From contig CM060125.1 of assembly GCA_030522415.1 (NCBI GenBank), positions 4,832,401 to 4,896,400 on the forward strand: a DNA stretch of 64,000 nucleotides. Reading direction: 5' to 3'. The position numbers were made by a program, and so were the translations under genes. Shown piece after piece: positions 13,322-23,905 of the stretch. Position 1 is the first letter of the stretch. Each line of letters opens with the position of its first letter. Under the pieces are notes generated by a model. It did no database searches. It was given only the letters and a program-made list of their open reading frames with translations, and was not told where the DNA came from. Origin of the DNA: Channallabes apus. Its lineage: Eukaryota; Chordata; Actinopteri; Siluriformes; Clariidae.

Positions 13322-14638
13322 TTTCATTCAGTACATGGCAATTACAATCTTGTTTACTAAATACTTTACTGTATATTACATTCATTAAACTGATTGATGT
13401 TGTGCTAGTTATGACCTACATTATTGCAGCTACTGACATTACTTATGCAGACAGGTGACTACCATGTCATCAATCACAACAGCGGAGGCAGACGTACAGT
13501 TAACTAACATTATGTGCTTATGTCACACAAATTAAAGCAAGTGATAGCTTCTGTGCTTCTGATTAATTTCATGTGCAGTATGACGTGATGGATTTATTCA
13601 AAAGAGAAACAATCGCGTGGTTGAAGAAGGTAATAGAAGAAGTTTGATTTGTTATATTAATGTGATTTAATAGTGCTGTAGTGCTCTATGTAGGGTGTAC
13701 GATCACTTGTTCCGCACACCAAGTAGTGCTTTTGATCAGGGGTTAGAGAGTGATTTGGGATTGAGCATTATCTTGGAAGGTCGTCAGAACTGTAACTCGC
13801 GTTAGCGGTTCAGGGGCAATTTGGAGCAACTTAGAAGTGATTACTACGGAGACAAAGTGCTGAAGAAGACACAATGTTATCAGATGTGCTATCTTGCTGA
13901 AAGTGCTTTTGCGACTGGTTTTGAATGTGGGTTTTGGCACTGATGTCTTCCGGTAAGTAATGTCCCTTTTGGCATGGGTGAGACTATCGCAGACAGACAA
14001 AATGATGTCAGTTGCAAAGGGTCCCAAACTATTGTTCATCTTTTTTTTCCCAGGTCAGAAAAATTAAAAGTACATCTTTATACCCGACATTCTTTCCGTA
14101 TATGCTTAGAAACTCATTTTAGTCAATGCATTTCTGAGGAATGAAATAACGGTAGAAATATTATTATAAAAAGGCTATATTGATGGCACATAAATTCAAA
14201 GTCATGAAATGTACAAGACACTTCCATTGCTACAGTAAGACATCTGTTTCTTGAATGAGGAACTGATTCTCATCTGACATACAGCACTGTTTGAGATGAA
14301 TGTATTATTAAAACACACACAGAGACGTTTCAAATGAGGCAGACAACAATATACTGTAGGAAAGAAACACAGGTCAGGAATCTGTGTCTATGATACGGTA
14401 TATTTTACTGTGCAGGGAAGAAGAAAAGTTTTTATTCCACCTACAAATGTAGACATGTTTGCTTCTTTGGGTTTGCACAACAGCTACAAGGCTAATGTAG
14501 CTAAAATGGAATGGAATTGTATTACATTGGCCTTTGGTTTAGGTTGATGTCTAAATCACAGTACGATGGCTTCAAAAGACTTCATTTACACAAGCCGTGA
14601 AACTATATATAGTATGTACGATCTAACACACTTCACAA
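12123..14638. other. non-coding stretch
   Basis: No gene recognised. It holds a TTTA run (about 12530-12552), an 18-bp G run (12583-12600) and a TA microsatellite (13249-13317). Non-repetitive sequence at about 12980-13165 could be a conserved non-coding element (a guess from composition). ACTGGTTTTGAATGTGG at about 13914 recurs near 26995, hinting at another dispersed repeat. Confidence 0.5.
13249..13317. repeat. (TA)n microsatellite
   Basis: Uninterrupted TA repeat of about 68 bp. Confidence 0.97.
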
Positions 14639-15237
14639 ATGGCGCTTTTCCACTACATAGTACGGCACGACACGGTTCAGTTCTACTCACTTTTGGGGGG
14701 TTTTCAACTGGGAACAGTACCTGGTACCTGGTCCTTTTTTTAGTACCACTTCAGCCGAGGTTCTAAGAACCGTTACCAAAACGTGACGTGTAAACTCTGC
14801 TGGTCACTGATTGGCCGGAGAAAATCGTCATTACTACGTCACCGAACTTGCGACACGAGACACAACAGAACCGCTATATTTAGAACAGCCAGAGAAGGAT
14901 CGGACGCACCTTTTTGTATTAACCAAAAATTTTCTTTGGCTGCCATCAGCCTCTTTTGAAACAAACTCCTTCGTCTCGCTGTTAAAAACATCCACATGCC
15001 GAGAATGAAGAACACCATGCCGTCCATATGCTCCATTGTTGTGTGTTTGTTTCTGGCGCGTTTACGATGATGTCACGGCCATAGAGGCGCCGCAACTAAA
15101 ACGACACGTGAGTAATCCCACCCACTCTAAAGCGTTACTAAACTGCAGTGGAAGCGCAAACCGAGCCGACCTGAGCCGAACCGAAGTGAGCTGTACTGAA
15201 CCGTTCTGTGCCGTACTATGCAGTGGAAAAGAGGCAA
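14639..15237 (-). mobile_element. 599-bp MITE with terminal TTTTCCACTGCATAGTACGG repeats, copy 1
   Basis: The ends match the 38795-39395 element in inverted orientation, and the two copies align along their whole length. The terminal repeats extend about 30 bp (CTTTTCCACTRCATAGTACG). The flanking bases of this copy are mutated, so the duplication cannot be read here; the other copy shows TA or AT. The superfamily is uncertain, and ISL2EU/Harbinger-like is my guess. Confidence 0.8.
14839..15036 (-). CDS. MITE-borne short ORF (MEHMDGMVF...)
   Basis: The 65-aa ORF begins MEHMDGMVFFILGMWMFLTA followed by a basic stretch, and its first 35 residues are identical to those of the second MITE copy at 38988. 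Downstream the two copies diverge by frameshift. It has a hydrophobic run at about residues 7-19 and then ARRRSLFQKR. It may be what is left of exon 1 of the autonomous parent's gene. I know no function for it. Confidence 0.3.
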   Translation of the reverse strand: MEHMDGMVFFILGMWMFLTARRRSLFQKRLMAAKENFWLIQKGASDPSLAVLNIAVLLCLVSQVR

Positions 15238-15489
15238 AAGTTCGCCTTTGGATTTTAGGCCACAGTGCAAGTCTGATGAGTCGAAGTGCAATTGAGCTAA
15301 GGCTCTCCATTCTTTTCATTGTACTAATCATGGAGCAATAAATGATACATTTTGACACTTTTTTGTTTTTCCGCTTAATACCTTGTGTGTTACTTCGGAC
15401 TTGTGATGTCTTCAGTAATACATACTATAATAAAGGAAATAGTGAAAATTAAGAAAAACCCTTGAATAAGTAGTGTACAATTTTGGTGT

Positions 15490-16460
15490 TCTATGGTATC
15501 TGTGACCAAGATGTTAGCAGCAGATCCTTTAAGTGAGGTAAATTGTGAGGTGTGGCCTCCATGCAGTCGTTTGTCCAGGTCATCCAGATCATCGCATAGA
15601 TGCTTAATCGAATTGAGGGAATTTGGAAACCAAGTCAACACCCTATGTCATGTTACTCATACTATACTTTTTGCAGAGTGACAGGATGCATGACCGTGCT
15701 GAAAGAGGACATTGACATTAACGGATACCGTTTCCATATAGGGGTGTACACATGGTCAGCAACAATGTCAGGTACTGTAGGTGGTACCTGTCAAATCACA
15801 TCCATGTGAATGGCAGGATCCAGGGTTTTCCAGCAGAACATTGCCCGAAGCATCACCCTACCTAGCTTGCCTTTTCCCATAGTGCATCATGGTACAATCT
15901 TTTCTCCAAGTAAGCAATGAAAACACACACAGTCGTCAACAGGAATATAAATGATCAGACCAGACCACCATCGTCCATTGCTTTATGATCCGTTCAGAGG
16001 TGAACAGGGGACAGCATGCGTACTTTGACAAGTCTGTGGCTCCATACCCCCATATCCAGCAAACTGCGAAGCATTATGTTTTCCGACACCATTCTATCAG
16101 AGCCAACATGACGGTTTTCAGCAATTTGTGCCAAAGTAGCTCTTCTTTAGGATTGTACAGTACTAGATGGGCTAACCTTTGCTTGGCACACACCTCAATG
16201 AGCCCTGCTGATAGATTGACCACTTTCGGTAGGATACTAACCACCGCATACTGACAACACCACACAAGACCTTCCGTTTTGGAGATGCTCTGATGCGCTG
16301 CTTTTCCAGCTTTAAACATCTTAACTTTGAGAACTGACTGTACACTTGCGGCTTAATCTATCACACCCGTTGACAGATCCCATTGTAATGAGATATTTAA
16401 TGTTATTCACTTCACCTGTCAGCGCTTTTAATGTTAAGACTGATCGATGTACGTGAAGCC
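15490..16460 (-). pseudogene. Tc1-like transposon fossil
   Basis: The minus strand carries recognisable pieces of a vertebrate Tc1-like transposase: ISKTEGLVWCCQYAVVS (helix-turn-helix region near 16290) and, near 15870-15890, the stretch around the glycine-rich loop before the second catalytic aspartate. The right end near 16440-16457 (GTTAAGACTGATCGATG) resembles that family's terminal repeat. Frameshifts and stops are frequent. A TACTGTA at 15774 interrupts a place where the related copy at 58.7 kb has no such insertion. Confidence 0.7.
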
Positions 16461-17420
16461 TGGATGACCGCTGACCTTTTTAGCACTTTCATATTCACTT
16501 AACACAAGGAGATCGAACATTTCTTAATGTATTAGAACTAATGCGAAGATGATTTCCTCCTTAAGTAAAATGGTTCTTCTGGACGAATTTTGATGGACTG
16601 ATTACTGACACAAAGTGACCCCAAAGAGAGTTGAGTGGTGTTATATCTGGCTCTACTGTATTTCATCTTCTTTTGTTGGTTTCAAAGTAAGTACAGTATA
16701 AGATTGACTCCTTAAATAATGTATTAGTACATTAAGGCAGTGCACTTCTCAACACACGAAGAGCAATTTGAGATTTACTGAGGTTGATAAAAGTTGATAA
16801 AATACTCAAAAACAGAACTACATGCATTCCATAAATATTTAAACATAGCTTCATTAAATTATAAATACAATTAAGCTGTAATATGTTCTCCAATGAAAAA
16901 AAAAAATCTCTTCAGCCAAAATACTACACTGATATGATCTACTGTAATTGTTCCATGTTACCTGAGAGGGAAAAAAAATGAGATGTGAATTTCATTAATG
17001 ACATGACAGCTCAGAACCCATTACTGAGATGTCTGTCTTATACCAGAGATTCCTTTGACACCTAATTGAAATTAGATAATAATCTTCTGTCTTTGTAGAT
17101 CACAGAGTAACTTCCACCGTACTTTTAAAACCATCCCTACACAGGCTTTAACACATTGTTGTCATACACATCTTTAAAGGTGCCATCATTTCTAATGGGT
17201 GTTCTAAACCAATCATTTCCACATAAACATAAAATAACACTGGATTCATATTCCTTTACTGAGTATGTGGTTAGTTTCTTGATTGTATTTTAATTTTCAG
17301 GGGCACACTGTGCGAATTTAGTTCATTTTAAAGTAAATTTTTCATTCTAAAGTTAAATGTATTTATTTTATATGTATATGTATTTTATTGTCATGTTTAA
17401 GGAGCCAATTTAAGAATATA
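16461..17420. other. non-coding AT-rich stretch
   Basis: No gene or recognised repeat. Confidence 0.5.
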
Positions 17421-18408
17421 GTTGCAAGCAACGATGAACGGGCCCAAGCACCCAAGCACCATCACCACCCACACCGGGCGTATTTAAAGGGGACATACCA
17501 ATATGACACAATTTTATAAAGCGCTGGGGAAAAAAAATGCATCATACTATGATGTCACTTAATGTGAGGTCATAATATGATGTCACCCAATAAAATATTC
17601 CTCAATATAATGCCTCACAGAAATTTATTAACCACTTTTAAGCATAAGTTTGAGGCATTAGCCCTATTTGGACGGGACTAGTTTTCCAATCGACGTTTGA
17701 GTTCGAATTTTTTTCAGACGATGTCTGTCATTTCATGTATGCATTTGGACGTTTATTATGGAGGTAGGAGTGTCTGTGTTGGCCATGTGGGCGTTGCACC
17801 AAAACACAAAATTAAACGCGTTTTGGAAGAAGAAAAAAAATCGGCAATCACAGACATTCGCATTCGGACGGGATTAGATTTCTCAGAGGACCGCCGAGTT
17901 TGCTGTAAAATAGTAGGTAATTTGCTCTGGGATTTTTACAGAGGTCCCGTGAGAGAAAGACAGACATGGCAGATTCGGACGGGATAAAAATCACAAAGTA
18001 CTTCTGCAAAACGGAAATTTCTCTAACGACCGCCTGTAAAACCAGTCCCGTCTGAATCGGGTTATTGTCACAGCTGACCCATTAGAAATATCAAAAATCC
18101 CTTTACAATTTTGCATCCTCAAAGTCTTGAGGTCACATACATGTACAGAAGGTCGGTTTGGTGGCGATCATAGAAATTCCCTAGGAGGAGTATATCAAAT
18201 TCCTTCAGGTGCGTTTTGGCAAATGACCCAAATTAACAGACTTCCTGTTGAGTTGAGCCCATGACATGTAATTTAAACATTGTTCAGCTCAATGAGTTCT
18301 AAATGTCCTTGCCTTTCCTAAAAAAAAATCGTTATGAAAAACAATAGGGCCCTTCACACAGTATGACAAATAGTATAGGGCTAATGTCATATTGCTTGGG
18401 CCCTAATT
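17421..18408 (+). repeat. unclassified dispersed fish repeat
   Basis: Begins GAACGGGCCCAAGCACC and ends with GCTTGGGCCCTAAT, ends I remember from repeats common in ostariophysan genomes. It has no coding potential and is interrupted by the MITE at 17661-18061. Confidence 0.4.
17661..18061. mobile_element. 401-bp PIF/Harbinger-type MITE
   Basis: Inverted ends GCCCTATTTGGACGGGACTA and, reverse-complemented from the right, CCCGATTCAGACGGGACTGG are flanked by TTA at 17658-17660 and 18062-18064. The GACGGGAT motif also recurs inside. TTA duplications indicate a Harbinger relative. No protein is encoded. Confidence 0.8.
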
Positions 18409-18767
18409 ATTTTGGCTTTGTGCCATGGCGTGTTATCCTACCAGTCACTGGTACTTATACTGTTGGCCCAAAGTGTGCCAGAAAAATATCCCTCACACCA
18501 TTACACTGCCTGAACCATTGATATAATGCAGGATAGAGTCAACAGAAGATTTACGCCAATCTTCTGTTGTCTAATTCTGATGCGCCAATGCAAAATGCCA
18601 CCGTTTCCTGTTCTTAGCTAACAGGAGTGGTATACGTGTGGTCTTCTGCTGCGGTAGTCCATCTGCTTCAAGGTACAGTATATAGTGTTGTGCAATCAGA
18701 TATGTTATTTGGTTTCTGTTACCTTTCTATCTTGAGCAACTCTGGTCATTCTCCTCTGACCTCACAT
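18409..18767 (-). pseudogene. Tc1-like fragment
   Basis: The minus strand resembles the middle of the Tc1 family also present at 36.8-37.5 kb: both contain GTTCAGGC/TGG-type sequence before the catalytic core and GGTCAGAGGAGAATG near the edge. Only part of the transposase gene remains. Confidence 0.55.
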
Positions 18768-19076
18768 ATGCTGGTGGAATCAAAAAATTGAAATATTGTG
18801 TAAAAGGTATTTTATTTATTTTTACTAATGACCTGTATGAGATAGACTCACTACATGCAAAGCAAGATAGGTCAAGCCGTAATTTGTCATAATTCAGATG
18901 ATTAGCTCATCTCATCTCAGGTCATGAAAACCCCAAATCCACAATCTCAGAAAATTTGAATATTGTGAAAAGGCTCAAAGTGTCCCACTCTAATCAGTTA
19001 ATTAAGTCACAACACCTGCAAAGGGTTCCTGAGCCTTTAAAAGGTCTCTCAGTCTGGTTAAGTAGGAAGCACAATC

Positions 19077-20060
19077 ATGGGAAAGACTGCTGATCTGACA
19101 GTTGTGCAGAAAACCATCCCTTCAAGTTATGTTGAAGGGAAAAGTGTGGAAGAAAAAGGTGCGCAAGCAGCAGGGATGACCACAGCCTAGAGAGGATTGT
19201 CAGGAAAAGGCCATTCAAAAGTGTTGGGGACTTTCACAAGCAGTGGAATGAGGCTGGAGTCAGTGCATCAAAAGCCACCATACACAGACGAATCCTGGAC
19301 ATTGGCTTCAAATGTCGTATTCCTCTTGTTAAGCCGCTCCTGAACAACAAACGTCAGAAGCATCTTACATGGGCTAAAGAAAAAAAGAACTGGTCTGTTG
19401 ATCAGTGATCCAAAGTCCTCTTTTCTGATGAGAGCAACTTTTGCATCTCATTTGGAAACAAAGGACCCAGAGTCTGGAGGGAGAATGGAGAAGCACACAC
19501 TGCAAGATGCTTGAAGTCCAGTGTGAAGTTTCCACAGTCTGTGTTGATTTGGGGAGCCATGTCATCCGCTGGTGTTTATCCACTGTGCTTCATTAAGTCC
19601 AGCCGTCTACCAGGAGATTTTGGAGCACTTCATGCTTCCTTTCGGAGACGAGCTTTATGGGGATGCTGGCTTCATTTTCCAGCAGGACTTGGCAAATGCC
19701 AAAACTGCCAAAAGCACCAAAACCTGGTTCAATGACCTTGGGATTACTGTGCTTGATTGGCCAGCAAACTCTCCTTACCTGAACCCCATAGAGAATTGGC
19801 AAGAGAAAGATGAAAGACATGAGACCGAACAATGCAGAAGAGCTGAAGGCCGCTATTGGAGCATCCTGGTCTTCCTGTTGCCAGGCCACAGTTGTAAATA
19901 AGAAACCTGTTCTTAATCTGTCTTGCCTGGTTAAATAAAGGTAAATTTTAAAAAAAATTAATTATTAAAAATAACACCTCAGCAGTGCCACAGGCTGATA
20001 GCTTCCATGCCATGCCGCATTGAGGCAGTAATTGCTGCAAAAGGGGCCCAAGTACTAAGT
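19077..20060 (+). pseudogene. Tc1-like transposase pseudogene
   Basis: Starts ATGGGAAAGACTGCTGATCT at 19077. Downstream pieces include KATIHRRILDIGFKCRIPL, VLFSDESNFCISFG (first catalytic D), FIFQQDLANAKTAK (second D) and WPANSPYLNPIEN (catalytic E), the DD34E order. In-frame stops (for example near 19407) and frameshifts break it. A tail-like retroposon piece (19880-19970, with CTTGCCTGGTTAAATAAAGG) interrupts the coding region, and the C-terminal end IEAVIAAKGA resumes near 20010-20045. Confidence 0.85.
19880..19970 (+). repeat. retroposon 3' tail
   Basis: TTGTAAATAAGAAACCTGTT followed by TTGCCTGGTTAAATAAAGGT and an A-rich end resembles a common fish retroposon tail, inserted in the Tc1 transposase gene. 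Confidence 0.5.
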
Positions 20061-20153
20061 ACATACTGTATGCATACTTATACTTTTCAGAGGTCTGATA
20101 TGTTCTATGTACAGTACTGTATAATCCTTGTTCCCTTTTCGAGGCTTCACTCA

Positions 20154-20321
20154 ATGCTGCGTTAGAACGCTTATGGGAACTATCTTGTCGCATTGCCGGC
20201 CATGAAGCATGTGTGGAAAAACGCCATTATCTGGCTACATATAACCTCGGTCAGGTGACGTCATCTGATTAGATCAGGTGGAGGTTATAAATACCGGAAA
20301 GCCGGCAACAAAACCTCAGAT
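20154..20321 (+). repeat. DIRS left inverted terminal repeat
   Basis: ATGCTGCGTTAG... to ...CCTCAGAT is matched in reverse complement by 25164-25331. It contains GGTGACGTCATC (CRE-like) and TTATAAATA (TATA-like at about 20285), so it probably holds the promoter. The outer 24 bp (20130-20153) are specific to this side. Confidence 0.9.
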
Positions 20322-20444
20322 CATTTGTCTTCATGCCGACTTGTGATCGCGTGTGTGCAGCAAGCATTTAAAAAAAAAAAAAAGGATATATAAGAAACCA
20401 TTCTTAACAGAAAAAAAAAAAAAAAAAAAAACTCACCAGATATA

Positions 20445-21818
20445 ATGGCCGAGTTCAGTCTATCATGCCCGTGCGGTAACCGTCTTTCTCAAGACGATAG
20501 CCATAATCTCTGTTTTGAGTGTTTGGGTGAAAGCCACGCTCTCCTTGGACTTGAAGGAGAGTGTGAGCACTGTGATAATCTCCAGATGAAAGTGCTACGA
20601 GCGCGTCTCGCGTTCTTTAGGGAGCCACGAGCCGCTCTGCACTCCTGGGGCTCACAGGTTGATTTGGCCGAGGCACGAGAGACGGAGCCCCTCCTCTCTC
20701 TCGTTTCCTCCCCCGATCTCTCTCTCTCCCCCCCCACTTCGCGAGCGCACTTCGGTGCTTCTCGGGAGTGTTTGAGGGAGACTCACTCGCTTGCTTCAGT
20801 TGAAATGGATGTAGCTACCTCAGAACGATCCTCTAGGGATGATAGAGAGTATGAGGAATTAATTGAGGTTATAACACGCGCAGTTGAACGTTTACATATT
20901 GACTGGCCACAAGAGCAAGCTCATACAAAACGTTCCAAACTGGATGACAGATTTCTATCGGGTGGCCAGGAGATGGCGTCACAACGCCGTTCTCTCCCCT
21001 TTTTTGATGATCTCCACAACGAGTTATCTCGTTCATGGAGACGTCCCTTTTCTTCCCGTATTTTTGTACCTTCAACTTCATTTTATTCGAATATTGTTGA
21101 TGCAAAAGCACAGGGTTATGTGATGATGCCCCAGATTGAGGAGACGCTCGCGGGCTATCTCGCTCCTGGAACATCATCTTCATTAAAAAAGCCAACCCTT
21201 CCCTCCAAGGCATGTAGAACTTCTTCTACCCTGTTAGGGAAGGCGTTCCAAGCAGCTGGTCAGGCCGGCGCTTCCTTGCACACCATGGCGGTTTTGCAGG
21301 CGTATCAGGCCGACCTGCTGAATGATCTGAGCACGAGCGGCAATATGAATCAGGAAGCGTTCATAGAATTACGCCGGGCTACTGATCTGTCCCTGCGTGC
21401 GACGAAACAGACAGCCCGTGCTATTGGCCGTTCTATGGCATCCCTGGTGTCTGCAGAGAGACACCTCTGGCTAAATCTAACTGGCATTAAGGACAAAGAT
21501 CGGGCATTCCTTCTCGATGCTCCCATCTCACCCTCAGGCCTATTTGGCGAAGCTGTAAATACTGTCGCTACCAGATTTAGAGAGGCCAGTCTCTATGAAC
21601 AAGCTTTTGGGAAATTTATCCCACGCCGTGCCCAGGTGTCGAGGCCATCGGCCACCCAACCTCGACCCGATCTCAGTCTCGCTAGACGAGAGGCGCAGAA
21701 GGAAAGCGTCAGTAGCCGCGCACCCCCCCGTAAGGACTGGGGTACGGCTCGGCGCCCCCCTCAGGCCGCCCCCAAAAAAATAGACCGCTCTGTCTTCTTC
21801 GCGAAGAAGCGTCCCTGA
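20445..21818 (+). CDS. DIRS ORF1 (Gag-like), 457 aa
   Basis: Opens with ATG at 20445 just after A-rich leader tracts. The N-terminus has a cysteine cluster (CPCGNR at 9-14, CFECLG at 28-33, CEHCDN at 55-60) of the kind seen at the start of fish DIRS Gag proteins, probably binding nucleic acid or zinc. A helical middle follows, with a very basic C-terminus rich in R and K. Its expected role is packaging element RNA in cytoplasmic particles. The ORF is uninterrupted and stops at 21816-21818, 17 bp before the next frame. It was assigned by position and the cysteine pattern. Confidence 0.85.
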   Translation: MAEFSLSCPCGNRLSQDDSHNLCFECLGESHALLGLEGECEHCDNLQMKVLRARLAFFREPRAALHSWGSQVDLAEARETEPLLSLVSSPDLSLSPPTSRAHFGASRECLRETHSLASVEMDVATSERSSRDDREYEELIEVITRAVERLHIDWPQEQAHTKRSKLDDRFLSGGQEMASQRRSLPFFDDLHNELSRSWRRPFSSRIFVPSTSFYSNIVDAKAQGYVMMPQIEETLAGYLAPGTSSSLKKPTLPSKACRTSSTLLGKAFQAAGQAGASLHTMAVLQAYQADLLNDLSTSGNMNQEAFIELRRATDLSLRATKQTARAIGRSMASLVSAERHLWLNLTGIKDKDRAFLLDAPISPSGLFGEAVNTVATRFREASLYEQAFGKFIPRRAQVSRPSATQPRPDLSLARREAQKESVSSRAPPRKDWGTARRPPQAAPKKIDRSVFFAKKRP

Positions 21819-21835
21819 TAGCAGAGCTCAGGACC

Positions 21836-23905
21836 GTGGGGGTGACCCCCCCTGGGGATGGGCACATAGGAGCATGCCCCCCTGGGCACCCCCAGGAGAT
21901 CGATGTTCAGTTTCCGCCGCCTTTGGTGTTTCGGACAACACCGGTCTCCGACACGTTAGTCCTTCGGTCGCATCCTGCTATATTCCAGGACACCGAACCA
22001 CTAACACCCCCCAGCCCAGTAGAAGTACTTGCACCCCTTTCGGAGAAGCTGGCAGCGTGGAAGCTACTGCCAGGCATATCCCCCTGGGTTTTAAAGACTG
22101 TAGAGAAAGGATACAGGATCCAGTTTGCATATCGCCCTCCGCGTTTCAACGGCGTGGTCTCCACTTCCGTGATACCGGAAAGGGCGCGTTTTCTGAGTTC
22201 CGAACTCCAGAAATTACTGCAGAAGGGAGCCATAGAACAGGTTCCTCCTCCAGACATGGAGTCAGGTTACTACAGTCGGTACTTCCTGGTCCCCAAAAAG
22301 GACGGGGGTCTGCGTCCAATTCTGGATCTTCGCGGTTTGAACCGCTATCTCAAAAAATGCAACTTCAAAATGTTGACCATAAAGACTATTGTTTCACAAA
22401 TCCAACCACAGGATTGGTTTGTGACAGTAGATTTAAAGGACGCATATTTCCACATAGAAATTTTGCCACAGCACAGGAAGTTCCTGAGGTTCGCCTTTGG
22501 GGGAAAAGCCTACCAATTTCGGGTTCTTCCATTCGGTCTAGCCTTATCACCCCGCACATATACAAAATGCATGGATGCAGTTCTGGCTCCTTTGAGACTC
22601 CAGGGCATCCGCATTCTGAATTACATAGACGACTGGCTAATACTGGCCCAGTCTCAGCAGCTAGCACTTCGACACCGAGATGTCGTCCTAGCTCACCTTC
22701 ACTTGCTGGGATTGAGACTCAACGCCACGAAAAGCGTTCTCTTTCCAGCACAAGTGACAACCTACTTGGGCGTCAGGTGGAATTCGATCGCTATGCAGGC
22801 ACATCTGTCTCCTGCTCGCGTCGAATCCATAAACAACGCTCTGAAGGAAATCAGACTAGACCAAGAAGTGACTGTACATCACTTACAAAAATGTTTAGGC
22901 CTCATGGCAGCTGCGTCCATGGTGATACCCTTGGGTCTCCTGCACATGAGAGCGTTTCAGCTGTGGTTAAGAGCCAGGGGAGTTCACACGAGAACAAATC
23001 CCCGAAGGCGGATAAGGGTTACGCGCAAAGGACTTCGTACCCTTTCTATGTGGTTCAGACCCCGGTTTCTCGCCTTGGGTCCCACTCTAGGTCCGTCTTG
23101 TCGTCGCAAAATGCTAACGACAGACGCTTCCCTTACCGGCTGGGGCGCGGTCTTGGATGGCCGTCCAGCCCAAGGGGTCTGGAGAGGCCACCTTTTCGCA
23201 TGGCACATCAATTGCCTCGAAATGATGGCTCTATTTTTAGCTCTACAGCATTTCCTCCAGCAGCTGAGAGGCTACCATGTCCTAGTGCGGGTGGACAGCA
23301 CATCAGTAGTCTCCTATATAAATCGCCAGGGCGGCCTGCGCTCACGACGCTTGAACCAGCTAGCACATCAGGTTCTGCTCTGGGCTCAGGACAAGTTCCT
23401 GTCCCTCAGGGCGATTCACATTCCAGGGTACAGGAATGTGGGAGCAGACTTTCTGTCCAGACGAGCTGTGAATCACGGGGAATGGAAACTCCACCCCGAA
23501 GTAGTCACTCAAATCTGGGAGAGATTCTCTACAGCGGAGGTGGACCTCTTTGCCTCACAGGAGACTGCACAATGTCCCCTCTACTACTCTCTGACTCATC
23601 CAGCTCCCCTGGGTCTGGACGCGATGGCCCATACGTGGCCCAATTTACGCCTCTATGCGTACCCTCCGATAGCTCTGCTCCCGGGAGTCCTGGCGAGGGT
23701 CCGTCAACACGGTTTGCGCCTCTTATTGATAGCGCCCCGTTGGCCGGCCCGAGTATGGTTCTCAGAAATAATATCACTCCTCGACGGCTCACCTTGGATG
23801 ATTCCAGTGAGGAGGGATCTTCTATCTCAGGCGCAGGGGACAATATTTCATCCCCGGCCCGAGCTTTGGAACCTTCACGCTTGGCCCCTGAACGGGACCA
23901 ATTGA
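21836..23905 (+). CDS. DIRS reverse transcriptase / RNase H / methyltransferase-like ORF, about 689 aa
   Basis: The first listed codon is GTG, and I see no in-frame ATG before residue 141, so translation probably reaches this frame by reinitiation or frameshifting from ORF1. The reverse transcriptase spans about residues 95-320: RPILDLRGLNRYL, VDLKDAYFHI (D199) and YIDDWLIL (YIDD at 263-266, the catalytic aspartates). RNase H follows at about 425-545 with TTDASLTGWGAVLDG (D430), E462 and D487. From about 565 comes VDLFASQE...YAYPP, the methyltransferase-like region found after RNase H in DIRS elements. All motifs are intact and there are no stops. Confidence 0.93.
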   Translation: MGVTPPGDGHIGACPPGHPQEIDVQFPPPLVFRTTPVSDTLVLRSHPAIFQDTEPLTPPSPVEVLAPLSEKLAAWKLLPGISPWVLKTVEKGYRIQFAYRPPRFNGVVSTSVIPERARFLSSELQKLLQKGAIEQVPPPDMESGYYSRYFLVPKKDGGLRPILDLRGLNRYLKKCNFKMLTIKTIVSQIQPQDWFVTVDLKDAYFHIEILPQHRKFLRFAFGGKAYQFRVLPFGLALSPRTYTKCMDAVLAPLRLQGIRILNYIDDWLILAQSQQLALRHRDVVLAHLHLLGLRLNATKSVLFPAQVTTYLGVRWNSIAMQAHLSPARVESINNALKEIRLDQEVTVHHLQKCLGLMAAASMVIPLGLLHMRAFQLWLRARGVHTRTNPRRRIRVTRKGLRTLSMWFRPRFLALGPTLGPSCRRKMLTTDASLTGWGAVLDGRPAQGVWRGHLFAWHINCLEMMALFLALQHFLQQLRGYHVLVRVDSTSVVSYINRQGGLRSRRLNQLAHQVLLWAQDKFLSLRAIHIPGYRNVGADFLSRRAVNHGEWKLHPEVVTQIWERFSTAEVDLFASQETAQCPLYYSLTHPAPLGLDAMAHTWPNLRLYAYPPIALLPGVLARVRQHGLRLLLIAPRWPARVWFSEIISLLDGSPWMIPVRRDLLSQAQGTIFHPRPELWNLHAWPLNGTN

